From NCBI GenBank assembly GCA_027886175.1, contig JAJNNQ010000006.1, forward strand, positions 4,774,001 through 4,838,000: 64,000 bases of DNA, given 5' to 3'. Below are positions 36,361 to 48,350 of the stretch, piece by piece (the stretch's first letter is position 1; every line of letters starts with the position of its first letter). The DNA is from Phylloscopus collybita (lineage: Eukaryota > Chordata > Aves > Passeriformes > Phylloscopidae). Made by a program: the position numbers and the translations under genes. The notes beneath the pieces are model-generated. The model was not told the origin of the DNA, made no database searches, and saw only the letters and a list, made by a program, of their open reading frames with translations.

Positions 36361-38144
36361 TTCCCTGGTTGTAAAAGAATTACAAGAATGAAGGAAGACC
36401 AATGCTGCTTTAAGGCTTTTAGTGAACATCTGAAGTGCCCACAAGTATGTTCTTTTCACTGCTCTTTCTTTTTGACAGATAGCACTGGTTTCATTTTGAC
36501 CAAACTTCCATTAGGACAGAGTCAAGTACACCAAGAACAAAATGAAAGAAGGAAAGACAGTGCCATTTTGACAATCTGATAGGAAGGTGTGAGAAAGATG
36601 GAATGGAAATACATCTGATACTTTAAGACTGTCCTCAATAGCTGATGCTGACTTTACTGTTTACCTATAAACCCCAAGAAAAACAGGGTTGAATAATGCT
36701 GATCTGTGGTGAATTTCCAGCAGCCACCACAGGCTTCTACTGAAAGTCCTATAAAGAGTTCTTGTAGTAGTCCAAGTGACGCCAAACATTAACATTCATT
36801 TGTGGTAAACATTTATGTACAAAGTTATCTGCCACAAGTAGGAAAAAAGAAAAAAAAAAAAAGAACAAAACAAAAAAGAACCATTCCAGATCATTATTCA
36901 AGAAAACATATCCTCATCATTAATGAAACACTACATATCATATTAAGGTTAAATGTAAAATGATATAGTCCATCTTGTCCTGCACACACATAAACTAACT
37001 CACTTGATAAAATGAAAAAAAAAAAAGATTTTAATATCTATTTAGCATTTTAGTGTCCAACAAAGCTATAAATAGTTAGTGATAAGTTAAAAAAGAAGAA
37101 AAGAAAGTGAAAGAAGGTTGAGGGAAAAAGGAGTTACCTTAAGGGTAATACAGAAAAGAAATTAACATTATTAACACTTTTTTATTCATTTGTGGACACT
37201 AAAATAGCTCAGGAAAGTGAAAATGTCAGACATCCACAAAAATCACATGGTCATTTAAATGTGCAAATGTAAGAAGATTCAGTGTGTTTACATCAAATTA
37301 CATATTTTTATTGATTTATTGCAGATTCAGTGCATATGAGCCAAATTGTTGAGTGTATAAGAGCTATATTGTGTATTTTATTAAATTAATATATAGTTGT
37401 GTTGCAAAAATATTTGGGCTTATATTGTAAATGGCAAGTGTTGCCTCAGTAGCTGTCGAACTCTATGAGTTTTGTTTTTTCCTGCTTCCTTTTCCCCATG
37501 GAATATGGGAAGCAGCGCCTCAGAGCAAAGTCTCTTGTTTAATGTATGGTCTACGAAGTACTGCAGTACATAATCTGTTCAAAATATGTTTGAGTGAGCT
37601 GATGGAGCTAACTGAACAGCCTACAAATACATCCATCAGTCATGGTTATGTGCAAGTCCTTGTAGAAGCTTCTGTTGCAAACCCATGTTTAATAACAAAA
37701 ATGACACCAGAACCAACATCTGGAAACTCCTTGGGTTTCTTTTTTTTCCCCCAACACACGCAGCCAGCCTGTTCAATGTAGGATATTTGATTGAATTCTT
37801 CAGAGATGCCACCACGTTCAAAGTTTTGGTATTAAGTTTATAGAGCTGAAAATTATGTCAATGCCAATGTGGCATGAGCAGTATTTTATCTGATTCTTTA
37901 GAATGTGCAACAGCTTACTGCAGTTCTAGATAGATAAATACTGCTTATTCTGGGGGGTGTTTTTAGTCAAGTTTTCACTTAACCTGAATAATATTTGAGA
38001 GATAACTTAGAATAACTTGGAATGGTTTCTACTTTTTATTATTGTTTCCTAAGAGTGTTTTTATTGCTTTTGAAAAATTCAAAATTACTTTCAGATGAAA
38101 CTTAGAAAAGAACAAATGAACTTCCACAGTACAAGAAGCAGCAG

Positions 38145-38150
38145 AATAAA
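38145..38150 (+). promoter_or_regulatory. AATAAA, intermediate poly(A) signal candidate
   Basis: A canonical hexamer about 1.85 kb after the stop codon. The downstream sequence has scattered GT (atgtttagctc, ggatttgtccc) but no strong GU cluster. Confidence 0.35.
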
Positions 38151-39585
38151 ATGTTTAGCTCAGGATTTGTCCCTTATATACTTCAGATATTCTGCTGGAA
38201 ATACCACTATGGCACATCATTTAAAAACTATGTATTTGGTTTCTAAAATTTAATCTGTACTATAAAAACATTTATAAAAAGGGTTGGCAATCTGAAATAC
38301 CACAAGCCATAGTTTTTTTATAAGTTCAAGAAAAAAAAGGTTGACCCAACAGCCTATTTTGGTTTTGGGATTGCATTTAAATGGTGATTTTAGCTAGTCT
38401 GTCCTACAATGAATTGTCATTGGGAGGCATCAATTCTGAGAGTTTTCCTTTAGCTCCTGTTAAAAAAATGTCCACAATTACATGGAAAAGGAAGGATCTT
38501 GTACATGTCTTATAAAGCTACTCTCCATGTTTTGGACAATTTATGTATCTAAAACGTGGTGTTGTCTGTGTTATATAATTTTTTTTTTTTTGGCCAGGAG
38601 ACCCGAGATTGGTTTTGCTTGATAGCTTGATAGCTTGAAATTCCATAGTAGAGAGGATTCTTATTGTTTGATCAGTCTTTTCTACGTATTTCTGTGGTGC
38701 CCACCACTTCAGTGTCTGTGCACCAAGTCTTTAGCTCTGCCAGTGAGATCCATTATTCAGCAAAATCTAAGCCAGTATGTAAATGCAGTCGTGATGGAGA
38801 CTTGTGTATTTTATAAATTATTTTAACACTGAGTAACCAATTGTACAATTCATTGTATGTTTCTGAAGACATAAACCCACAACATTCTGAGAAAGGGCTG
38901 TGCCAATGTAAGAGGAATTTACCTTAAGGCTCTCTGTCACTAGTGATTTACTAGCTTTAGCTGTTTAACACATTATCTGTATTTAGTAGTGATTATTTAT
39001 TTACCACTCAGAGGTAATTCAGAATTCATGACTCACAGCTTTATAGAAGAGTTTAAAAAATCTTGCTTTTATTTAATTTGTCTTTCAACTGCCTTGTTTT
39101 GTAGAACTCTGGCATACTGCTTCCCACTATAAGATTATCCCAGGTTAAAAATTTTATTTCACAATTTAGAATGGATACATAATGAACCAATAAACCAGCA
39201 GAAACTTATACAATGTAGTTTTGCTGGTTCAGTCAAAATTAACATGATTGTGTGTGAAGGATGTACTGCACACAAAAGAATTTAAAGTGGTTTTTTCTGC
39301 ATGTTATCTCTACTATCACCATTGGAGAAAGAGGCAGCAATGAAAGATAAAATTTATGAGTTATTTCTCTCATTTTTTATACACATGCTTTGTAAGATTG
39401 AAAGGAAATATCTGTCACAAGATTTTAAAAGGAAAGTTGGAGTTAAGGGAGGCAAGTAAAGCAACTAATAAATTTGTACTGTACACTGTGAATAGTGAAT
39501 AAGGCATTCTGTATCTTTTTTAATTAAAAAAGCCAGCAACTGGGAGTTCCTTATATAATCGGCCAATCAAACCAGAACTCAAAAT

Positions 39586-39590
<5 letters not shown>

Positions 39591-39617
<27 letters not shown>
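39591..39617. repeat. Poly(T) run
   Basis: About 27 consecutive T within or just before the distal part of the inferred PCDH17 3'UTR. In the transcript it would be a poly(U) tract. Confidence 0.95.
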
Positions 39618-39621
<4 letters not shown>

Positions 39622-39839
39622 GGCATATTCATGAGGAAACAAATTCTCCTGAACTGTGATTTGCCACTTAAGAATAGAGGTTTCCCAATCCAAGTTAGCC
39701 CTAGAAGACAAACTTTTTTCATAGTGGAGCAAGATACACCATTTAAAGAAGCTTTCAGGTTGCTTGCTGTCAAATGGAAGGGAAATTACTGAGGTCAAGG
39801 AGGAGTCTGAAGCCTAGCATAACATACACCCACTCATTA

Positions 39840-40160
39840 TTGTTTAATTGCTTTCCTTTGACATCAGGCAGCAGTTATTATTGCATTAATTTAAATGGGA
39901 GTTTTGGCTATCAAGATTTGTTGACTTGAAGTGTAATTGAATGAAATCTGATTAAGGTTTTGACTTCTCTGGCCCAATTGTGATACAGGTTGGCATTCTC
40001 ATTTATCAGCCCCTGTCTCCCCATATGGCTCAAAGTTGCACCAATGACTGGTGAATGACACAAAAAACCAAACAAAAGCAGCATACATTGTATGGATTTT
40101 CTCAACCGCTATTGTTTAATGGCTGTGTTTAATGTGACCTATCTGGAAAATGAGGACTAC
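39840..40160. promoter_or_regulatory. Candidate conserved non-coding element
   Basis: A non-repetitive block with many homeodomain-like TAAT cores (tgcattaatttaa, gtgtaattgaatgaaat), cctttgaca, and ctattgttta (SOX/FOX-like). It lies in the distal 3'UTR or just beyond. This is a composition-based suggestion only; no alignment was possible. Confidence 0.3.
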
Positions 40161-40161
40161 G

Positions 40162-40167
40162 AATAAA
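40162..40167 (+). promoter_or_regulatory. AATAAA with GT-rich downstream element, distal poly(A) signal candidate
   Basis: A canonical hexamer about 3.9 kb after the stop codon. It is followed 14-30 bases later by the GT-rich agtggtgttgcctgctttt, the usual arrangement for an efficient cleavage site. The distance fits the expected PCDH17 3'UTR length. Confidence 0.55.
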
Positions 40168-40484
40168 AAGCGATTACTAATAGTGGTGTTGCCTGCTTTT
40201 GCATTCATTAACACAGAAGAAATGTGTTAAACACTGCATACCACAGGGAGCCTGATGGTAATTACTTTGGAAAAGCAACTTGTGGCAATTCGGCTGTTAC
40301 AGCTAGTTATCAGTTTGCCAAAAAAATGACAGTTCCTGCTTCATTTATTAGAAATGTGTAACTGTTTTCTCTCAACAGGAAAGTGGAGAAGAGTTTTCAT
40401 CAAGCTGGGTAGGTTTATCTTTTAAGCAGCTGATGCACTGAAACCCTACAGGCTGTTATTTGCTCACAGAAACACTGTGAGCTG

Positions 40485-40490
40485 AATAAA
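40485..40490 (+). promoter_or_regulatory. AATAAA, most distal poly(A) signal candidate
   Basis: A canonical hexamer followed by ggatattttggttt and then ctggtgtgac, a plausible GU-rich downstream element. It competes with the site at 40162 as the end of the long PCDH17 transcript. Confidence 0.5.
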
Positions 40491-43400
40491 GGATATTTTG
40501 GTTTACTACACTGGTGTGACTTCACCAGAAACATTATAAATGGGGTGGGGCTGTAAGTTCTTAAAGACTGTCAGCCTAGCAGGAGAGATCAAAACACTCC
40601 TTAAGTATACAAGGGTTGAAGGACAACCTGAAGAATGCAAGGAATTAGTTTTTGCTTTTTAACTTTTTTTATTGTGTCTTCTTAAGAGTGTGAGTAATTT
40701 TATTCATGTTGTTGTAAACAATGTGACAAATTTCTGGGAAAAATATTGCTAAGTCCTATGTCTGTTTTTCTTGAGTTTGTTGTTATAACTTAACACTTTC
40801 ATTAACCTCTTTTTTTGGTTGGGTTTTAATGTATTTGAGTATTATGATCAATCCCTCAGAATGTCTACTCCTGTGTAATTGTAGCAATGACATACCAAAT
40901 AGTGTAAACCTGTAAACCAGATTTTTTAGGATTTTTCTTTTTTCACTTTTTTTTAAAGTAATTAAGTATTGCTGTTGACAGCTAAACGGAATTTCAGTTT
41001 GTTCAGAACACTACAGGTATTAGAAAGGTGTGTGCTATTCCTGAAGATAAAATTACCTTTTACCCATTGCATTTTTTCTGCAAGTCTCCTTGCCAGAAAC
41101 AAAACCAGCCTGCACCCAGTTAGCTGCCCATCTTAGGCACAAAAACCCAACAATGTAATCTCTCCTTTTTTCCGCTACATATATCTGTCTTTCTAAAGGC
41201 TGACTTCCAAAATCTAGCATGCCACTGTCTGCGCAGAGTCCTGACATAACGTACCTTATGCTGCTGCTGACCTCACTGGACATGGGATGTTACTTTTACT
41301 GCCTTCAACTGTGTGTGATTCAGAGATTGGCTGCATCCACAGTATATGGAGAACAAGTCATAAACCATCCTGGCTTTTCTTTACCCAGAATACAGAGTCA
41401 TTGATTTCTCATTTGGAAAGTGGCCAGTCTGTCAAACAGAGATTCTTAGATCTCCTTTAAGCCAACCATGTATTACTGCTTCAGGGTGTTCACTCGTGGG
41501 ATAAATACCCTATCCTCATCCTTTATTGAGTCTAAGACATGAAAGCAGCTGAAAGCTTATTTCTTCAGTTAGGAATGTTTCCCTAAAAATGAAACTTCTC
41601 CAGTAGAAAGGACAACTGACTGCTGTACGCATAGTTTGATTTGTGAAAGGTCACCTTAGTTTCAGTAGTGCATGAAGAAATGGATCAGGGAATTAATGAG
41701 CCATCTAAGAATTTTCTGAGATGTATATTCCGTAATGCATATGTTATGATTCAGGGAAAAGAGCACAGCGTCTTGGTTTATTTATTGTTGATGGTTCCTG
41801 ATAATGCCTGGCTTACAAAAAATATTTAGTTCAAATTTTGGAGAAACATTTTTCTCTGTCTGGGATACAAATTATTTTTAATATTTTTAAGAAGATTTTT
41901 TTTTCTAAATACATACTAGTCAAATGTTGGGCCCTTTGTTACTTTGTGAAAATGGTGTTCTGATGTGGTTTTCCCCTTTAGGCTCTTTATATTAGAGATA
42001 ATACCTTTGATTTGGGCAAGACTCCAAAATGTCTGTAAAATTCTGAAATTTATTTTGGTAAGAGCTAATAGTATAGGACTAGCTTAAAACATAAATGATT
42101 GGACAGCAGATTCAGATGTTGACCTACTGAGGAAAAGAAATAATGAAAATTCAATTTCTGTGAACACATTTTATTTAATACTTTGAACGCTAACTCTATG
42201 GAAATTTTGTTATAGTGCACCTACTGAACTGCTACCAGGGAACTAGGGGAACCAGTTGACCAGTAATCCCCAATGTTTTCCAAATTAAAAGCAACACTGA
42301 AGTTGTATCTGGAAATCAATTGATTACTATAGCAGTATAGAAATGTCTGCAACAAGAAACACTCCTTAACAAATTTGCGATTACATTTTGTGATACTTGT
42401 ACATTTTCCATCTTTTTAAGGGCAATCACACACAGAAGTCTTTTCAATGGTTTGATTTGAGAGCAATAAAAATGGATCACTAGGCTGGCATCAGCATTGA
42501 AATAAAAACCCCATACATGTCTGACCATCAGGAAATTACATCTATTTCTGTTGTTTCTGTCTATAGGAAAATGTTCCATGCATATATTTTTTAAGCCTTT
42601 TACAACAGGCGTCAATTATGATGCTGCATGCTGTAATGATTTCTACAAGTGGCTCTATTAGTCACCACTCCTTTCCTTTTATATGTCAATTCAAAATTCT
42701 TTACACTGCAAATTTATCTAATGTAGAGAATTTAGAGTAGCTTTCTTATTTGTCTTCACACTTCTTACCGTATAATAAAAAATATTCATCATAATATTTG
42801 CAGATAAGACCTCAATTTATTTCTTGAAATTTGTTGGTTTAAAATTTGATTAAAACTGCTGAACTATATTAAAACAACATTTTTATTTTCCAATTTAAAT
42901 CCTTATATTTTATGAATTCATTCTTCGTTCACTATTGTGAGTTCAATGGGGAATCTTATTATGAGTAATGCAATAAACTAGTCAGCTCTAAATAGGATTC
43001 TTTTCTTGATAATTAAACATATAGCCATTTTATCTTCGGTGAAAGTTATTTATATGGGGATTTTTTTGTACTGAAATTATAAGAAAAAATAATCTGATAT
43101 ATGTATTCTGGTTAACCAATACATTTAACACCCTCTAACTATAACACAGTTCAAAGTAGTGGCATTTCATTATGAGTATATGTTTAGGCACTGTCTTGGA
43201 CCAGATGAGAAATTGCATTTACTCTGAATACCTTTTGAGTCTCTATGCTTGAAGATGCATTGGCTATATGAATGATTCTGTATTTCCTTGCACCTCATTT
43301 TAAACTGAGAACAAAAGTAATATAAGCACTCCTATATAATTTGATAAGGATTTATAGAATATCATGTGAATATAGTAAATACAGCAGAGAAGAATACATG

Positions 43401-43917
43401 CAAATCTATTTTAACAACATTACAGTACCATTGTATTATAAGAGATTTAGAACAGAGATTAGCAACTGTTAATAAGCCTTTATCTTTGACCACAAGATAA
43501 GCTTCTTAAAAGCACTGTGGCTTTGCCTCAGTTTAAGGGTTGTAGTACTAGTGAAAAGCACCTGAATAAGGGTCCTGTTCTGACTCTAGGTTTCTTTTGT
43601 GCTGTCTTCTTCTGGAAGAGACTCCAGAGGCACGTAATTATGCTTCCATAATAATTTTTGCACCTCCATCAGCCAGTGTAAGTGAACCACGCTCCCTGGT
43701 ATATAGCAGCTCACTGCCACACTGCCACTCAGTGCTTCCATGTTACCTCAGCAGCCTCTGTTTAGGTGACTCGTGTAGGGATCCGATATGGACGGAAGGT
43801 CGATTTTGTTAGTACATCTTTTTGGACGTGTCAAAGAAAGACACCGCAATCTTTCTAACAGAAAGTACACACTCTTTTTGGAAAAAGGAACAGTTTTTGA
43901 AAAGTACCCTCCAGAAC

Positions 43918-43971
43918 CATCCCCACCACCCCCCCTGCCCCCCAAAAAACAAACAAACAAACAAAAAACCC
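43918..43971. repeat. C-run and CAAA repeat
   Basis: Several runs of four to seven C (43920-43947), followed by six A and four CAAA units. The opposite strand carries matching G-runs able to form a G-quadruplex. Confidence 0.88.
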
Positions 43972-44379
43972 AGGAAAAATACTAAATATAGATTTACTTG
44001 TAAGACTTTTCACTCCACAACACAGTTGAGTAACATTATTGATGAGTATAAAGCCACCATTATTTTTTTCTAAATACACCTGTTCCAGTGAACTATAGCA
44101 GTAGAGCATAACAGAAGTTTTAGAAACCCAGGTAAAGCCTATATAATAATAGCAGGAACAGTCAGTCCTTTAATTTCCAAATTAATCATATTTTTTTAAA
44201 AGAATGCTACATCTGCACTTATTAATAACCTTCTGTGCACTCCTAAACTGTAAAAATATTGCAGCTGCAGTGTTAATGTGGCTGGAAGTAGAAATAAAGA
44301 TAGAGAAGGAAAAGGAATACTATGCTTTAGGCAGACTTCCAGTTTCTATCACATCTTATCCCTTTAGCAGAGGTGAAAT

Positions 44380-44760
44380 GTCAAGGGCTCATCATATTAT
44401 GGCAACAGTAGGAGAAGTACAAACAATTGGAGGGCGTCTGATTGAAGCACACTTGTTCAAAAAGCTTTCATGGAGATTTGCCAAGCTTACTGTGAGATCA
44501 AGAATGTAAACCTGAGACCGTTCTGCCATCAACCAGTAATTCCTGTAGTCTAAGGTGATGCTCACATCACCTCCTACCTGGAAAAATTTCAAGCTTCTAT
44601 GGGCAATGACAACATGCAACTGCAAGGAGCCACCAGGTGCGGCTGCCAAATCTCGAATCCCATAGTTTCTTATAAGTGCATGCCAGCTCCCCTCATTCAC
44701 TTTATTTCCTTCATCCTGAGTGTTTATAAGGCATACTAGCAAATGCTAGTTGACACTTCC
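44380..44760. promoter_or_regulatory. Candidate conserved non-coding element
   Basis: About 380 bases of balanced composition, with no repeat signature and with long open frames on both strands (101 codons + at 44204-44509; 116 codons - at 44392-44742). Neither protein is recognisable. Sequence free of stops on both strands can reflect conserved non-coding DNA or chance. Confidence 0.3.
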
Positions 44761-45271
44761 AAGCCTTGAAGGGTGGTCTGGAGAAAGACCAACCCTGGTT
44801 CAATGCCTGTGTTTGTTAGCACAGAATGCTTTCTTGCAGACAGATAAAAATCAGAACTCTATTTGAAGAACCACCTGTTTGCTCAGTTTGGGAATTTCTT
44901 TTCTTAATATTTTTGTTGCATTTTATAAATAATCCAGAAAATCTTCAGCATCAGTGAAGCTAAAAGCATGCTCATTTTTAACAGTGGCATAAATATTAAT
45001 CACAATCACCAGTCAAGACTGAGGATTTTATTTGGCATAACATGTACAACCATGCAACAATTATGTAAAAATGGAAGTTATTATGAGCTGTAATTAATAT
45101 ACTGTGTTACCAGATGACTCAAAGCACTTTGCTCAGCATCCTTGGTTTTAAAGACTGCATCTGAGTGGCGGTAAAATGTATACTAAATTCAGTAAAGCAC
45201 ATCAGCAGCCCTAGGCTTTCTCCTCTAGCGGTGACTACCACTGACTTTTATTCCTGCTGGAATCTTGCTAT

Positions 45272-45294
45272 TAAAAAAAAAAAAAAAAAAAAAA
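45272..45294. repeat. Poly(A) run
   Basis: About 23 consecutive A in intergenic sequence. Confidence 0.95.
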
Positions 45295-46246
45295 GGCAGT
45301 ATAATTGCTGATTTACCACCACTGCTTAATCTAATTCAGTTCTTAGTGGTCCATTAGCATAACAGAATTTGCATTTTATTTCACAGAAAATGTTATGACT
45401 CCACCTGCCTTAGTTCAGAAAACATATCAGAAACAGGAAAAAATGGTACAAGCAAAGAAATTACAAACCACTTACATTTACTAAAACAACCTAAATATAA
45501 AAGGGAAAGGTGTAGTGGTACATGTAGAATATCCTGTCTTTGCAAGTGAACTAAAATTGTACCAACCCCCCTCACATTCTTCAGTTCCATCACTCTGTTT
45601 CCATTTTATTGGGTTTCCAAAACGCAGAAGTAATTTTCAAGCTTGACATGCTATCACATGTCATTATCCTTGTAAAATTTTATTCATTGTGAAGACTGTA
45701 AAGAAAATATTCAAAGACATATGCAGGGATACAGAGCTTTGCCCAACTATAACACTGCTGAACATAACTGTCTTCCTATTGACTTGGACCTAATCCAGAC
45801 ACTAGAGATCACAGAAAAATTACAAGTTATCACACCCTGCCCAGAGTTAGGTGATCAAAATAATAACAAATTAAGGATATTTTGATTGACAATTTATATG
45901 TATTTCATTATTCTTATGCACTTTCCTTGAGGTTCAAATCCTAAGGTGACAGCTGTCATTTTAAAGGTGACTCATTACATTCCTTTACAGAGTCCCCTAA
46001 CAGATGGAAAGGTCTTTGTTTCCCAGGGAACACTGACAGGTTATGATTTCCAGAGCTTTTAATCATTTTAGCAACACTTATACACATCTGTCAATTACTC
46101 TATTCAGTGATGTTAATAATACAGCAATCTGAGAATGACAAAGTACACTCTTCTTTTCTTGAGAACACAACTTTTCCATCAAGACTGGAAACACAGATCA
46201 AAAACATTGTTGAAGAGCTCTTTTCTTCCAGACAAATCAGTCTAGG

Positions 46247-46838
46247 TGTCAGGGTATTTGGCCTGGTGGAGATGGAGTTCATTTTCCCCACAGCAGTCCT
46301 TGCAGTGCTGTGCTCTGCACTGGTAGCTGGAAAGGTGTTGGTAGCACAGCAGTGTTTTGGCTCCTGCTGAGCAGGGCTGGCACAGGCTCAGCACTGTGTC
46401 CCCAGCACTCCACACTCACTCCCACCCCCAACAGTACCCTGGAGATGGGAAAGACCTTGGCACAGGACATAGCTAGGACAGATGACCAAAGGGGTAGTCT
46501 ATATGATGTCTTCTCAGACATGAAAGCTAAGAGAAAGGAGGAGGTAGGAGGGATTCATTATTTATGACATTTGTCTTCTGGACCAACTGCTACATGTACT
46601 GAAGTCCTACTTCCCAAAAAAAGACTGGTAATCACCTGCTAATGGGAAGTAGAAAAATAAATAATTTGTTTTCCTTTGCTAATGCATATGGTCCTGATTT
46701 TGCAGTATTGAACTGCCCTTATCTTTTCCCATGAGGGTTTTTTGTATCTTATTTTCTCCCTTTCCTGTCCTCCTGAGATGGGGACTCTTAGGGCAGTTTG
46801 GTGGCCACCTAGAGTCCAGCCAAGATCAATTCACCACA
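46247..46838 (+). mobile_element. Endogenous retrovirus solo LTR, second family
   Basis: About 590 bases starting tgtcagggtatttggcctgg and ending tcaattcaccaca. Landmarks are ttttccccacagcagtcctt, a CA/CCC-rich block around 46400-46440, cctgctaatgggaagtagaa, and a pyrimidine-rich U5 (46740-46775). It has TG...CA termini. The positions expected for the TATA box (near 46520) and the poly(A) signal (near 46708, tattgaactgcc) appear mutated relative to what I recall of the family. No internal viral sequence adjoins and no matching 5- or 6-base flanking duplication is visible, so it is old. Confidence 0.82.
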
Positions 46839-48156
46839 ACCAGCATTTACAGTAAAGTGGAATTTTATTTTCATAATACATATCCACAGAGCTTTTCTTC
46901 TCCTCTCCTGAGCTACAGTGAAGCTATAAATCATTAAAACATGCAACCGATAAAACATGACAAGCTGGCATCACACAAATAATTAAAATCAAAGTCACTG
47001 TGCAGAAGTGATAATTTTGGTCAGGTACAGAGTAATGGCCTTCACTGTGGTGCTTTTTCTGGTTGTGAGAGCAAGCACTTGAAGCTCCCACAGCTTCAGA
47101 ATAGAGGCAGCAGATGTCTGTGTACCAGTAGATGTGGTAGCTCTGTCTCATATGCAGCTCATTCATTCATTATAGAACTGAGGCTGCAGTCCCCTTATGG
47201 AAACCAGGTATGTTACAGTGATGTTACATGGTATCCACATAGAAGTTACACAGCTTTTTACAGAGCAATGATAGCAGGATGTTCTGTGGGAAGGGGGTTT
47301 GACATCTGTATTATATTCAATATGAGCAGAAACCTGAGCACCTAAATAAATGCTTTTCATAATAATATAGAAAACTTTCTCAGAAAAAATATTTTTACAA
47401 CACCTTATACTTTTTTTTTTTTTATTAGAGGAAATTTTATTCTGATACCTACTACAAAAAGTAAATGTATCCCTAATGTTCTGCAATGTAACAACAACTT
47501 AACTGTACCTTAGTAACAGAACCCTTTCAGCTTTCAAACTGTTCTTTTAAGAAGTCTCAATTGAAGATTTTTGTGTCATCAGGCAGTTCTTAGTACTATT
47601 TAATATCATTACAATAGCACTTGAAGACCCTAGAGAAGGAGTCACAGCTTCTTTTTGAGCACTACTGATAAACAGTGACATGTTTCATATTGAAAAAGTA
47701 TTATAGAAGTGAAGCAAAGCAAAGCAAAACAAAACAATGTTTCAGATACAGAAAATCTTATTATCTCCAGACCAGTCACAACTGGAGTAATACGACAGAA
47801 TTTATAGGTTATGATCTCCACAGGCAATGTGTACTGGGGCCAGGAATTTAACTTGCATTTCCCTATTATTCTAATACAGACCTTGAACTATTGCAAGCAC
47901 CTTTTTATCTTCTTCAGGAAGATGAGGTAGTTTATTGATCAGAAAGGCAGTTCCTGGAATTTAAACCTGTTCCACAATAGTTTTTAAACTCCAGTCTTTG
48001 ACCTCTTCTCTGTTCTGTCTAAAATCTGCCATTCTTCCAGCAACAAAATTGTCAGGAGGGGTGTTTCCCATTTTCTTAGGGCCTTGGATCCTTAGGGTCC
48101 TTGACATTTCTGTGTATATTCTCTTGAAAAAAGTATGGATTATTCAAATGCTCTTC
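46839..48156. other. Intergenic sequence
   Basis: No gene or transposon recognised. There are a T-run at 47410-47424 and a short AAAGC/AAAAC repeat at 47715-47736. ORFs of 80-107 codons have no recognisable domains. Confidence 0.5.
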
Positions 48157-48350
48157 TGTAAAGTAGAATAAGTGGCAGCTGGCACCATACAGTTCTGCTA
48201 TAATGAAAACATGAGGTGGTTGCCATTACACAGTCCTGCACTAATGAGAACAGTAGGAGTCTAGCATTACAATGGTCTAATGAAAACAGGAAATGGCTGG
48301 CATTAGACTGGTATAATGAAAACAGGAGGTGGCTGGCATTATGCTTATAC
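48157..48350. repeat. Minisatellite of five diverged units of 35-42 bases
   Basis: Units start near 48157, 48199, 48240, 48277 and 48313. Each reads approximately taatgaaaacaggaggtggc then tggcattacac plus a short variable end. The last two units are the most alike. An antisense ORF of 80 codons across it shows the period as a repeated 12-residue block, but there is no sign of coding use. Confidence 0.85.

Larger units (their letters stand above)
36292..40510 (+). other. PCDH17: PCDH17 3' untranslated region (extent inferred)
   Basis: About 4.2 kb of AT-rich sequence after the stop codon has no recognisable transposon until the poly(T) run at 39591. Known vertebrate PCDH17 transcripts have a 3'UTR of several kilobases, so an end near 40.2 or 40.5 kb is reasonable. 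It contains many ATTTA pentamers, A-rich runs near 36842-36862 and 37016-37026, and a poly(T) stretch at 38580-38591. A chance 116-codon ORF lies at 37431-37781. The true end cannot be fixed without transcript data. Confidence 0.65.
40511..46246. other. Intergenic sequence downstream of PCDH17
   Basis: About 5.7 kb with no exon recognised. It contains candidate regulatory blocks near 41180-41420, 43590-43830 and 44380-44760, a C/A-rich simple repeat at 43918-43971, and a poly(A) run at 45272-45294. Confidence 0.55.
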
